Positions 44,126 to 51,930 of a DNA stretch of 64,000 nt are shown here, piece after piece. Within the stretch, counting starts at the first letter, position 1. Each line of letters starts with the position of its first letter. Source of the stretch: CADEDH01 sp965263455. Lineage in GTDB: Bacteria > Actinomycetota > Acidimicrobiia > Acidimicrobiales > SZUA-35. The position numbers and the translations under genes were made by a program. The stretch spans positions 682,001-746,000 of the forward strand of contig CBDHHN010000002.1 of assembly GCA_965263455.1 (NCBI GenBank), written 5' to 3'. Under the pieces are notes generated by a model. It did no database searches, was not told the origin of the DNA, and saw only the letters and a program-made list of their open reading frames with translations.

Positions 44126-44998
44126 ATGAAGATCCCCACCCCTCGCCTGCTGGCCGGCCTGGCCGTCGTCGGCTCTCTCACCGCCGTCGGCCTGGCTGCA
44201 CCATCCCTGGCCGACGGCGGCGCCACGGCCGAACGACCGGCCGTCGTGGCCGCCGCCGACGTCGCCGCTTTGTCGGCCTCGACCGACGGCGGCATCGGCG
44301 GCGATCCCCAGGACGTCAGCGGCGACACCGAGATGGCCCAGCTCGCCGAGGAGTTCACCCTGTCCCCCGAGTGCGAAGCGGTGCTCGACCAGGCCTGGGC
44401 CGTGCTCGACGATGTCGAAGGCGAGATCTTCGACGAGGCCCTGCTCCTGGAGCTGGAGGCGGAGTTCGGCGAGGACTCCGTCGACGGCTTCCTCGCCGGC
44501 GACTGGGAGCCGACCGAGGCCGAGGTCGACCTGCTCAACGCCGAGACCGACGCCATCGTCGCCTTCCTGGCGGGCAAGGGCCACGTGATCGACGTCGAGA
44601 CCGACGAGTTCGGCATCGCCCACCCGCTGCTGGACGATGTCCTCGATGGGCTGAGCGACGACGAGTTGGACGCCCTGTTCGAGGAGTTCGAGCAGACCCA
44701 CGCCCCGCTGCTGGCCGAACTCGACGCACTTGACGACCTCGACCTCGACCTCGACCTCGACCTCGACCTCGAGGGCGAGTGGGACCAGGAACTCGAGGCC
44801 AGGCTCGAGGCCGAGTTCGACGCCGCCTACGAGGCCGCCCTGACCGACGCCGGCGTCGACATCGGGGCGCTGGAGGACTGCGAGCAGGAGCTGTTCGTCA
44901 TCGAGGGCGACTTCTGCGACGACCACGAGGACGAGTCCGACGAGTCCGACGAGTCCGACGAGTCCGAGGACGAGGATCAGGACCAGAACGAGGCCTGA
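44126..44998 (+). CDS. secreted Asp/Glu-rich repeat protein
   Basis: A 290-residue exported protein with a clear signal peptide (LLAGLAVVGSLTAVGLAAPSLA, cut after residue 29). The mature part is highly acidic and alpha-helical (CEAVLDQAWAVLDD, LLELEAEFGEDSVDGFLAGDWE), with six copies of Asp-Leu and a C-terminal run of Asp-Glu-Ser repeats. Three cysteines lie in the mature part. There is no wall-sorting signal or lipobox. It may bind Ca2+ or other cations outside the cell. A strong ribosome-binding site and a TTGACA -35 suggest high expression. It lies just upstream of a two-component system, which may control it. Confidence 0.75.
   Translation: MKIPTPRLLAGLAVVGSLTAVGLAAPSLADGGATAERPAVVAAADVAALSASTDGGIGGDPQDVSGDTEMAQLAEEFTLSPECEAVLDQAWAVLDDVEGEIFDEALLLELEAEFGEDSVDGFLAGDWEPTEAEVDLLNAETDAIVAFLAGKGHVIDVETDEFGIAHPLLDDVLDGLSDDELDALFEEFEQTHAPLLAELDALDDLDLDLDLDLDLEGEWDQELEARLEAEFDAAYEAALTDAGVDIGALEDCEQELFVIEGDFCDDHEDESDESDESDESEDEDQDQNEA
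44735..44770 (+). repeat. 6-bp tandem repeat (GACCTC x6)
   Basis: Six perfect copies of GACCTC encode alternating Asp-Leu (DLDLDLDLDLDL) in the secreted acidic protein. Alternating pattern could form an amphipathic beta-strand with one acidic face. Confidence 0.85.
44930..44965 (+). repeat. 9-bp tandem repeat (GACGAGTCC x4)
   Basis: Four perfect copies encode Asp-Glu-Ser triplets near the C-terminus of the secreted acidic protein. Confidence 0.85.
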
Positions 44999-45018
44999 TC
45001 GAGCTGCTGCGGCGGCCG

Positions 45019-45053
45019 ATGACCGGTGCGGGGCTCGGCCCCGCACCGGTCAT
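45019..45053. terminator. perfect 16-bp inverted repeat with 3-base loop
   Basis: The left arm runs 45019-45034 and the right arm 45038-45053, fully complementary (16 GC-rich pairs, TCG loop). It lies 21 bases after the stop of the acidic protein gene and 35 bases before the response regulator start. No T-run follows. It may end the upstream transcript or act as a leader structure or operator for the two-component genes. Confidence 0.7.
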
Positions 45054-45088
45054 ACTGGCGCCCGACCCCGGACGGGAGGACCCGGCAC

Positions 45089-45829
45089 ATGGGACGGATA
45101 GTGGTCGCCGAGGACGACCCCAAGCAGGCTGAGCTGCTCCGGCTGTACCTGGAGCGGGAGGGCCACGCCGTCATCGTCGTCCCCGACGGTCGCCAGGCGC
45201 TGGACGAGGTCCGCCGCCGCCAACCCGACCTCGTCGTCCTCGACGTCATGATGCCCAAGGTCGACGGTCTCGACGTGTGCCGAGTCCTGCGCTACGAGGG
45301 CGACGTGCCCATCATCATGGTCACGGCCCGCTCCACCGAGGACGACCTCCTGCTCGGCCTGGACCTCGGGGCCGACGACTACCTGACCAAACCCTTCAGC
45401 CCCCGCGAGCTCGTGGCCCGGGTCCGGGCCCTGCTCCGTCGCAGCGCCGGGGCCGAGGGGCCCGGCGTCCACACCGTGGGCCTGCTGACCGTCGACGGCG
45501 AACGGCACCAGGTCGTCATGGCCGGCGAGGCGATCGAGGTCACCCCCAAGGAGTTCGCCATCCTGGCCGCCCTGGCCGCGTCCCCGGGCCGGGCCTTCAC
45601 CCGCCGGATGCTCCTGGAGGAGGCCTTCGGGTTCGACTACGAGGGCCTGGAACGAACGGTCGACGTCCATGTGGCCAACCTGCGCAAGAAGCTGGAGACC
45701 GACCCGGCCGACCCCCGCTACCTCCAGACCGTCTACGGCGTGGGCTATCGCCTGGCGGAGGACCCCCTGTCGGAGGTCGACGGCCCGCCGGGGCCGGCCG
45801 ACCCCGGGCCGGAGCCCACCATCGGATGA
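45089..45829 (+). CDS. OmpR/PhoB-type response regulator
   Basis: A 246-residue response regulator. Receiver domain: acidic pocket EDD at residues 8-10, phosphoacceptor Asp52 (LVVLDVMMPK), Thr79 (MVTARS) and Lys101 (DYLTKPF). The C-terminal winged helix is of the OmpR type (VTPKEFAILAALAASPGRAFTR, RTVDVHVANLRKKLE, VYGVGYRL). The ATG at 45089 is preceded by GGGAGGA. Its stop overlaps the histidine kinase start by four bases. The target genes are unknown; the acidic secreted protein gene just upstream is a candidate. Confidence 0.93.
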   Translation: MGRIVVAEDDPKQAELLRLYLEREGHAVIVVPDGRQALDEVRRRQPDLVVLDVMMPKVDGLDVCRVLRYEGDVPIIMVTARSTEDDLLLGLDLGADDYLTKPFSPRELVARVRALLRRSAGAEGPGVHTVGLLTVDGERHQVVMAGEAIEVTPKEFAILAALAASPGRAFTRRMLLEEAFGFDYEGLERTVDVHVANLRKKLETDPADPRYLQTVYGVGYRLAEDPLSEVDGPPGPADPGPEPTIG

Positions 45830-47463
45830 GCGAGGCCACGACGCCGGGCGCCCCCGGTCCCGGTCCGCCGGTCCCCGGCCGGCGCCGCCGCTGGTCACCG
45901 TCGCTCCGGCTCCGCCTGGCCCTGGCCGGAATCGCCGTGGCCCTGGTGGCGGTGCTGGTCACGGCCGTGGCCATGGTCCGCCTCACCACCTCCAGCCTCC
46001 GGTCCGAACTCGCCGTCGATCTGGACACCCAGGTCCTCATCCGGGACGAGTTGGCCGTCCACGGCCTGGTCGACGGCGATTGGGACGAGGTCGACGAGGT
46101 CGTGCGCGACATCGCCCTGGAGACCGGGGAGCGGGTGGCGGTGGCCGACCTCGGCGGCACGATCCTGGCCGACAGCGCCCTGTCGGTCGATGGCGAGGCC
46201 GCTCCCCTACCGAGCCGGGCCACCCTGGTCGACCCGACCAGCACGTTCTTCGCCGTCGAGGTCGCCGCCGAGGACGTGGCATTCTTCAACCAGGCGCTCG
46301 AACCGTGCCTGGCCGATGTCGGGGTGGCGGTCGGGTTCGACGAGTTCGGTCTCGTGTTCCCCGAGGACGACCTCACGCTGGAGGCCGAGGAGCGGATCTT
46401 CGACTGCGTCGAGGCCGAGACCGACGCCGACGAGCTCTTCCTGGCCCTGGAAGAGCTGTTCGAGGCCGAGGAGGCCGGAGCGGAGGAGGCGGCTCCGCCC
46501 CTGCAGCTCTTCATCGGCTACGGCGACGAGCGGGAGCCGCTGTTCGCCTCCGGGGTCCCGGCCCGGCTCTGGTTGCCGGTGGCGGGGGTGATGGCCATGG
46601 CGGTGTTGACCACCGTGGTGGTGGCCGACCGCATCGCCCGGCCCCTGCGCTCGCTCACCACGGCCACCCGGTCCATGCGCGGCGGCGACCTCGGGGCCCG
46701 GGCTGAGGTGTCGGGCGGCGGCGAGGTGGCGGTCCTGGGCCGGGCCTTCAACGACATGGCGGCCTCGATCCAGGATCAGGACCGGGCCCGACGGACGCTC
46801 ACGGGCGACGTGGCCCACGAACTCCGCTCCCCGCTGGCCAATCTCCGCGGGTACCTGGAGGGGATCCAGGACGGTTTGATCCGGCCGGACGAGGCCACGA
46901 TCGCCTCCCTCCACCAGGAGACCATGGCCTTGTCGCACCTGGTCGACGACCTGCAACAGCTGTCGCTGGCCGAGGCCGGCCGACTCCAGCTCCGCCTCGC
47001 CCCGGTCGACATCGGGGATCTCGTCCTGCGTGCGGTCGAGGCCCACCGAGGCTCGGCATCGGGGGCCGGGATCGAGCTTCGGGTCGACGCCGACGAGGGC
47101 ACCGTGCTGTCCGTCGACGGCGAGCGGGTACGTCAGATCCTGGCCAACCTGGTGGCGAACGGGATCCGTCACACCCCGGCCGGGGGCGTGGTGACCGCCG
47201 GCCTGCGCCGCACCGGCGGGGGCGGGGTGGCCATCGAGGTGGCCGACACCGGCGAGGGCATCCCCCACGAACACCAGGCCCAGGTGTTCGACCGCTTTTT
47301 CCGGGTCGACCGCTCCCGCACGCGGGCCACCGGCGGGACCGGGCTCGGCCTGGCCATCGCCCGGGAGCTGGCCCGAGCCCACGGTGGCGACCTCACCGTG
47401 GCCAGCACCCCGGGTCACGGCGCCACCTTCACCCTGACCCTGCCCCCGGCGTCGTCGAGCTGA
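45826..47463 (+). CDS. sensor histidine kinase
   Basis: A 545-residue two-helix sensor kinase. Helix 1 is about residues 31-53, the outside sensor about 54-247, helix 2 about 248-267, then HAMP (IARPLRSLTTATRSMRGGDLGARAEV). The phosphoacceptor His331 is in GDVAHELRSPLANLRGY; the ATPase has N-box NLVANGIRHTPAGG, G1 VADTGEGIP and G2 GTGLGLAIA. The sensor is notably acidic (EVAAEDVAFF, LFLALEELFEAEEAGAEEAA) with two cysteines (161 and 194) that could pair. Acidic sensors of this kind often bind cations or cationic peptides; that is inference. Coupled to the response regulator by ATGA. Confidence 0.93.
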   Translation: MSEATTPGAPGPGPPVPGRRRRWSPSLRLRLALAGIAVALVAVLVTAVAMVRLTTSSLRSELAVDLDTQVLIRDELAVHGLVDGDWDEVDEVVRDIALETGERVAVADLGGTILADSALSVDGEAAPLPSRATLVDPTSTFFAVEVAAEDVAFFNQALEPCLADVGVAVGFDEFGLVFPEDDLTLEAEERIFDCVEAETDADELFLALEELFEAEEAGAEEAAPPLQLFIGYGDEREPLFASGVPARLWLPVAGVMAMAVLTTVVVADRIARPLRSLTTATRSMRGGDLGARAEVSGGGEVAVLGRAFNDMAASIQDQDRARRTLTGDVAHELRSPLANLRGYLEGIQDGLIRPDEATIASLHQETMALSHLVDDLQQLSLAEAGRLQLRLAPVDIGDLVLRAVEAHRGSASGAGIELRVDADEGTVLSVDGERVRQILANLVANGIRHTPAGGVVTAGLRRTGGGGVAIEVADTGEGIPHEHQAQVFDRFFRVDRSRTRATGGTGLGLAIARELARAHGGDLTVASTPGHGATFTLTLPPASSS

Positions 47464-47475
47464 CCGGCGCACCCC

Positions 47476-48450
47476 TCAGGGGGCGGTGGCCTCGATCCGG
47501 GTGGCGAGGAAACGGGCGATCTCGGCGTTGAGGCGGTCCGGTTGGTCGTAGTGGACCATGTGACCGGCGTCGTCCATCACCACCAGCTCGTGGTCGGCGA
47601 AGTTGGCCAGGCGACGGTCCCGCTCGGCGACGCTCATCGGTCCGTCGAGCTCGGAGGCGTCGAACATGGCCCGGGTCCAGTACCGCTCCCAGGCCTGGGC
47701 CCCGAGAATGATCTGCACCGGGCAGGTGATGCCCCGCCACCGCTGCTCCGCCCGCTCCGGGTCGTGACCGGCCAACCAGTCGCGCGACGCGGGGTCGAAC
47801 CGCCATCGGACACCGCCGGCCGGGTCGGGCTCGGTGCCGGTCGTGGCCAGGAGGCGGGCCCGATTCGGAGCCAGGCGGGGGTGGGCCCGGGCCAACCGCT
47901 CGGTCGCCTCATCGAGGTCGGTCAGGGTCCGGCGCCGGGCCCGGGACCGCACCCGGTCCACGAGCTGGCGGGCCTGGCGTCGACCGTGGGCGTCGGGGTC
48001 GACGGCGGCCAGGCGGTGCGGGGGTGGTCCGAGCGACTCGATCAGGACTGCGGCTCGCGGCACCTGGGGGAACAGCCCGCAGTACTGGGCCGCCACCTGG
48101 CCCCCGAGGGAGTGGCCGATCACCACGGGCCGCGTCAGTTCCAGGGCCTCGATCACGCCATGGAGGTCGCCGAGGAAGTGGGCCAGGGTGTAGGCGCCCC
48201 AGTCGCTGCGACCGTGACCCCGGAGGTCGAGGCTCACCACCCGGTACCGGTCGGCCAGGGGTCGGGCCACGCTGTCCATGCTCCAGGCCGAGTCGGCCTG
48301 ACCGTGCAGCAGCACCGCCGGCGGCGCGTCCTCCGGGCCGTAGAGCAGGGCACCGACCGACAACGCACCGGCGTCGACCCGGATCTCCACCGGGTCCGGA
48401 CCCGGGCCGGAACCGGGGTGGTGTTGGAGGCTGGTGGGGCGGTCGGTCAC
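47476..48450 (-). CDS. alpha/beta hydrolase
   Basis: A 324-residue alpha/beta-hydrolase-fold enzyme. The oxyanion region is VLLHGQADSAWSM, the nucleophile elbow VVIGHSLGGQVAAQY, and the catalytic His is in MDDAGHMVHYDQPD; a lid region RRRTLTDLDEATERLARAHP lies between. It is cytoplasmic with no signal peptide; the substrate cannot be read from sequence (ester, epoxide or C-C bond hydrolases are all possible). The GTG at 48450 is chosen because a TAGCGT -10 box ends seven bases upstream. A longer start at 48489 would overlap the divergent CinA-like gene. Confidence 0.8.
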   Translation of the reverse strand: MTDRPTSLQHHPGSGPGPDPVEIRVDAGALSVGALLYGPEDAPPAVLLHGQADSAWSMDSVARPLADRYRVVSLDLRGHGRSDWGAYTLAHFLGDLHGVIEALELTRPVVIGHSLGGQVAAQYCGLFPQVPRAAVLIESLGPPPHRLAAVDPDAHGRRQARQLVDRVRSRARRRTLTDLDEATERLARAHPRLAPNRARLLATTGTEPDPAGGVRWRFDPASRDWLAGHDPERAEQRWRGITCPVQIILGAQAWERYWTRAMFDASELDGPMSVAERDRRLANFADHELVVMDDAGHMVHYDQPDRLNAEIARFLATRIEATAP

Positions 48451-48457
48451 CTCGACG

Positions 48458-48463
48458 ACGCTA
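48458..48463 (-). promoter_or_regulatory. -10 box TAGCGT, leaderless start of the hydrolase gene
   Basis: Minus-strand TAGCGT, then seven bases, then the GTG at 48450. Confidence 0.45.
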
Positions 48464-48487
48464 GCCCCATCGTGTTGACTGAGCCCC

Positions 48488-49009
48488 ATGACCGACGCCT
48501 CCGTCCTGCCCTCCGACCTGCTCGACGCCGGGGCCCGCTGCGGTGCCCTGCTCAAGGAGCGGGGTCAGACGGTGGGGGTGGCCGAGGGCAGTTGTGGCGG
48601 GCTGGTGTCGGCCGCCCTGCTCGCCGTCCCCGGAGCCTCGGCCTATTTCCGAGGGGGCGGGGTCGTCTACACCCAGCACGCCCTGCGGGGAATGCTGACC
48701 GGCCGGGTCGAGCGACCGGAGAAGCTGAGGGGTGCGTCGGAGCCGTGGGCCGGCTATCTGGCCCGGGCGGCCCGGGCCCACCTCGAGGCCGATTGGGGCG
48801 TCGGCGAGGGTGGGGCCGCCGGGCCCACCGGCAACGCCTATGGCGATCCGGCCGGGCACGCCTGGGTCGCCGTGTGTGGACCCGACGACGAGGTGGCCAC
48901 CCGCCACGTCCTCACCGGTGATGACGACCGTCTGGCCAACATGGCGGCCTTCGCCATCCGAGCCCTCACCCTGCTGGCCGAGCAGGTGGAGGCCGCGCCT
49001 ACGAGCTGA
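48488..49009 (+). CDS. CinA-C-like protein with altered catalytic motif
   Basis: A 173-residue stand-alone CinA C-terminal (PncC-like) domain: VGVAEGSCGGLVSAALLAVPGASAYFRGGGVVY and GEGGAAGPTGNAYGDPAGHAWVAV are the two conserved blocks. In nicotinamide-nucleotide amidases the first block reads AESCTGG and is followed by YSNEAK; here the Ser position is Gly (AEGSCGG) and the Lys position is not Lys (YTQHAL). So the Ser/Lys pair seems lost and deamidase activity is doubtful. A related actinobacterial subfamily has similar changes as far as I recall. ATG at 48488. Confidence 0.75.
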   Translation: MTDASVLPSDLLDAGARCGALLKERGQTVGVAEGSCGGLVSAALLAVPGASAYFRGGGVVYTQHALRGMLTGRVERPEKLRGASEPWAGYLARAARAHLEADWGVGEGGAAGPTGNAYGDPAGHAWVAVCGPDDEVATRHVLTGDDDRLANMAAFAIRALTLLAEQVEAAPTS

Positions 49010-49039
49010 GCCGGCCGTGACCGCAGGCTCGGCCGGCTC
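49008..49039. terminator. bidirectional terminator-like hairpin
   Basis: GAGCCGGCCG (49008-49017) and its exact complement (49030-49039) form a ten-base-pair stem with a 12-base loop between the converging CinA-like and XRE-DUF5753 genes. The stem overlaps the last two bases of the CinA-like stop codon. Confidence 0.55.
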
Positions 49040-49045
49040 GCAGGC

Positions 49046-49909
49046 TCAGGGGATGTCGGCCAGGCGCTGCTTGATCAGGGCCAGCGAGTCGTCCCGACCG
49101 AGGCTCATATCGAGGGCCCGGGCGTGGGAGATGCTCATCTGCTCGAACCTGACGTCTCCCTCCTCCGCTCGCTCCATGGTGGCCGTGTGCTCGGCCCAGG
49201 CCAGGGCCGGCAGCCGGGCGCTGGCGAAGTGGAACACGAAGCGGGTGGCCCCACCGAGCGACCCCAGGGTGGGGGCGGTGAAGGGCACGATCCGGATCTC
49301 CACGTGCTCCAGCTCCTCGGCCATCCGATGGAGATGGGTCAACTGGTCACGCAGGACCTCGGGTCCCCCGGTCTGCTGGCAGAGGGCGGCCTCGCTCATG
49401 ACGGCCTGGAGATGCAGGGGCTGGTCGGCCCGAAGGCGCTGCTGGCGGAGCAACCGGACCTGGACCAGCTGGGTGGCACGGGTGGCCGTGACGTTGGGGT
49501 CGGTGCCGATGACGGCCCGGGCGTAGTCCTCGGTCTGGAGGAGCCCGGTCACGAGCATGCTCTCCCAGGCCTGCACCCGCTCGGCCCCCATCTCCAGTCC
49601 GTAGAACCGGTTGACGTCGTCGTCGGTGATCACGGCGCTGTACCGGTTGAGCCAGGACCGTTCCTTGGCCAGGTCCCGGAGGGCCAGGAGTTGGTCCGCC
49701 TCCTCGTGTCCGAAGTCGAGGAGGTCGATAACGGTGCGCAGCTTCTCCTCCGTCAGCACCGCCCGATCGTTGACGACGGCCGACCAGTAGTTGCGCGAGA
49801 ACTTGAGAGCGGAGGTGATCGCAGCCACCTCCAGGCCCAGTTCGCTGGCACGGCGACGCAGGCGGAGCGACAGCTCCCACCGGGCCACCGCCGGGGACAG
49901 CGGGGCCAC
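49046..49909 (-). CDS. XRE-type regulator with DUF5753 domain
   Basis: A 287-residue regulator. The N-terminal helix-turn-helix part (LSLRLRRRASELGLEVAAITSALKFSRNYWSAVVNDRAVLTEEKLRTVIDLLD) is an XRE-like domain. The rest is DUF5753: AERVQAWESMLVTGLLQTEDYARAVI, LRADQPLHLQAVMSEAALCQ, HVEIRIVPF. In Streptomyces such proteins pair with DUF397 proteins (for example BldB/WhiJ-type loci). A DUF397 gene lies 0.8 kb upstream with an ECF-like gene between. The GTG at 49909 has GGAG six bases upstream; a TTG at 49924 is the alternative. Confidence 0.85.
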   Translation of the reverse strand: MAPLSPAVARWELSLRLRRRASELGLEVAAITSALKFSRNYWSAVVNDRAVLTEEKLRTVIDLLDFGHEEADQLLALRDLAKERSWLNRYSAVITDDDVNRFYGLEMGAERVQAWESMLVTGLLQTEDYARAVIGTDPNVTATRATQLVQVRLLRQQRLRADQPLHLQAVMSEAALCQQTGGPEVLRDQLTHLHRMAEELEHVEIRIVPFTAPTLGSLGGATRFVFHFASARLPALAWAEHTATMERAEEGDVRFEQMSISHARALDMSLGRDDSLALIKQRLADIP

Positions 49910-50023
49910 CTCAGGCTCCGACAAAGGGCGCTCGAACGCTCATGGCGAACTCGCCGAGCGGAGCATCTCACCCTGGACCCAGGCTCGCCACAACTTCCAT
50001 CTCCGCTTCCAGTAGATTGTTCC

Positions 50024-50052
50024 TTGCAGCGCTTACGTAACCAGTGCTGCAA
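50024..50052. promoter_or_regulatory. nested inverted repeats in the divergent regulator promoter region
   Basis: TTGCAGC (50024-50030) and GCTGCAA (50046-50052) are perfect inverted repeats around 15 bases that contain the palindrome TTACGTAA (50033-50040). The surrounding 60 bases are the most AT-rich stretch nearby and separate the XRE gene from the ECF-like gene. Likely an operator for one of these regulators. Confidence 0.55.
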
Positions 50053-50171
50053 CAATAGAGCCTACGGCCACCCTCCGACCCCTGTCGAGGGTGGTGAAGC
50101 CAATGGGGGCTTTCCGTACGACCTGGAGGGCCGGTCGAGGGGGACCGGGTGAACGGAAGGAGACGTCATCG

Positions 50172-50696
50172 ATGTCGAGCCCCCGGAATGACCAGTGGCT
50201 CCCGATCGAGCGACCCGGCGACTACGACCGGCTGCTTCGCCTGGCCCGGCGGCGGCTGATCGGCTTCGAGCACTTCGCCGACGACGTGGTCAGTCGGGCT
50301 CTGATCAAGTGGAGCGGGTTGCCCGACGACCAACGGCGGAACGGGTTCATCGAGCAGGTCATCAAGACCGAGGCCTACTCGATGCTCCGGTCCGAGGACC
50401 GGCGCGCCAACCGGCAACACCGGAGTGCCGAGGACCCGGCGATCGGCCGGCGGCCGCAGGCCGAGGTCGAGGCCGATCGGCGTCAGGTCGAGCTTCGGAT
50501 GGCGGTGGCCCAGACCTGCCGTCGGCTCGACGTCAGGCTCGGTCCACTCGATCTCGAGGTGTTCGAACTGATTCTGGCCGGCATGAACCTGGCCGACGTG
50601 GAACGCAGTCTCGGGGTCAGCCGCTACCAGATCCGCAAGTCGCGCAAGTTGTGGCAGCGGATCCTCAAACACGTGCTGTTGTACGACGCCGACTGA
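50172..50696 (+). CDS. ECF sigma-like protein
   Basis: A 174-residue protein with a divergent sigma-factor layout: a region-2-like part (DYDRLLRLARRRLIGFEHFADDVVSRALIKWSG...AYSMLRSEDRRANR) and a region-4-like helix-turn-helix (LGPLDLEVFELILAGMNLADVERSLGVSRYQIRKSRKLWQRIL). The match is weak, so it could also be another helix-turn-helix regulator. GGAAGGAG stands about nine bases before the ATG at 50172. It lies between an XRE-DUF5753 gene and a DUF397 gene, so it may belong to the same regulatory circuit. Confidence 0.6.
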   Translation: MSSPRNDQWLPIERPGDYDRLLRLARRRLIGFEHFADDVVSRALIKWSGLPDDQRRNGFIEQVIKTEAYSMLRSEDRRANRQHRSAEDPAIGRRPQAEVEADRRQVELRMAVAQTCRRLDVRLGPLDLEVFELILAGMNLADVERSLGVSRYQIRKSRKLWQRILKHVLLYDAD

Positions 50697-50729
50697 CGAC
50701 GGCGGGGTCGACAGCGGACGACGTCGGTG

Positions 50730-51155
50730 TCAGAGGGCGGCGGGGAGAAACTCGCCGGCCTCGACGCCGGCGGCGAACGCCACACGCTCCGCCGACGTGA
50801 AGGTCAACGTCCGGCCGTCGGCGGTGTCGGTGACCACCATGCCGCCGTCGAAGGCCGGGGTGGTGTCCACGGTGCCGACGGTGACCGGCAGGAGACCCCG
50901 GGCGACGGCGTCGGCCCACTGCTGGAAGTGGTCGGCGGCCAGAGCGAGGATGACATCATCGGCCGGGTCGTTCTTGGTGTCGCGGACGAGGACGACGTCG
51001 CCCCAGGGCGCCACCTCGACGCAGGCACACGAGCCGTTGGAGAAGGTCGCCTTGCGCCACGCAGCCGCCTCGATTCCCGCCGTCCGCCGAATCAGGGAGT
51101 CGATCACCCGCCTCTCGTCACTCGCCGAATGCTCGTGATGATGGCCGGTGGTCAT
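50730..51155 (-). CDS. DUF397-domain protein
   Basis: A 141-residue protein with the DUF397 pattern split by an insert: WRKATFSNGSCACVEVAPWGDVVLVRDTKNDP near residue 30-65 and LTFTSAERVAFAAGVEAGEF at the C-terminus. Between them is an extra segment of about 50 residues (DDVILALAADHFQQWADAV...). DUF397 proteins are partners of XRE-DUF5753 regulators. A His-rich start (MTTGHHHEHS) is unusual and may bind metal. The ATG at 51155 has GGGGAG eight bases upstream; a GTG at 51185 is possible. Confidence 0.78.
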   Translation of the reverse strand: MTTGHHHEHSASDERRVIDSLIRRTAGIEAAAWRKATFSNGSCACVEVAPWGDVVLVRDTKNDPADDVILALAADHFQQWADAVARGLLPVTVGTVDTTPAFDGGMVVTDTADGRTLTFTSAERVAFAAGVEAGEFLPAAL

Positions 51156-51396
51156 GGCTGCGCTCCCCTTCTCGGCGCCGGTCACCGTTGACCGGCTGGC
51201 GTTGTACCCATCGGGGGAAGCGGACGACTCTCAACCGAATGCCCGAACCGGATGGCGGGTCGGACGTGTGGCGCTTGGTTGGCGGGGCCCTACCCCTCCC
51301 CGGCGTGCAACCTAACATGCACGCCATCCGCCGAGGGCGGATCCTGGGTGGCGTCAGACTAACAGGGCCCGACCGCACTCCAAACGGGCATCGGCC

Positions 51397-51867
51397 CTAG
51401 TCAGAGCGGCATCGCGCGCACCGGCCGGTCAGGGCCACGTGCTCGGGGTCGAGGTCGAAGCCGTGGACCGAGTCGAGGGCGGCGGCCACCGAGTCGAGGG
51501 TGTCGGGGGCGACGTCGAGAACGGCGTCACAACCCCGGCACAGGACGTGCAGGTGCGGTCGTTCGCCCGGGTCGACCAGGTGGTAGGTGGTGGCGCCGTG
51601 GGTGAGGTGGATGTGGGCCGCCACGCCACTCTGGACCAGCGCATCCAGGGTCCGGTAGACGGTGGCGAGGTGCACGCCGGGCTCGCGAGCCTGGACCCGG
51701 GCCAGCAGGTCGTCGGCCGAGAGGTGTCCGCTGTCGGCCGCCAGCTCCTCGATCACGAGCCGGCGGGACACCGTGATGCGTTCGCCCCGCGCCCGGAGCC
51801 GGGCCAGCGTCCGATCCACCAGCTCGCCGGGTTCGGTCAGCGGCCACCCGTCGACGCCTTCGGTCAT
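51397..51867 (-). CDS. Fur-family metal regulator
   Basis: A 156-residue Fur-superfamily protein. The winged helix is RITVSRRLVIEELAADSGHLSADDLLARVQAREPGVHLATVYRTLDALVQSGV; the dimer/metal part has HLHVLCRGCDAVLDV and a C-terminal CARC, giving two CxxC pairs for structural zinc, plus His residues typical of the sensing site (AHIHLTHGATTYHL). Fur, Zur, Nur and PerR cannot be separated on sequence alone. Its neighbour is a remnant of a cobalt/nickel-type transport ATPase, which favours a Ni, Co or Zn role. A TAGGTT -10 box ends six bases before the ATG at 51867. Confidence 0.85.
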   Translation of the reverse strand: MTEGVDGWPLTEPGELVDRTLARLRARGERITVSRRLVIEELAADSGHLSADDLLARVQAREPGVHLATVYRTLDALVQSGVAAHIHLTHGATTYHLVDPGERPHLHVLCRGCDAVLDVAPDTLDSVAAALDSVHGFDLDPEHVALTGRCARCRSD

Positions 51868-51873
51868 GCCCGC

Positions 51874-51879
51874 AACCTA
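51874..51879 (-). promoter_or_regulatory. -10 box TAGGTT, leaderless start of the Fur-family gene
   Basis: Minus-strand TAGGTT, then six bases, then the ATG at 51867. Confidence 0.45.
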
Positions 51880-51930
51880 CCCCCGACGAGCGGGCTCGTC
51901 CGGCCCGGCGCGCCGCTGATCGCCACCCGT

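Noticed and set aside
50166..50672. 168-codon minus-strand frame opposite the ECF-like gene
   Set aside because: No ribosome-binding site and a shadow-like composition; the plus-strand gene has a good ribosome-binding site and a helix-turn-helix.
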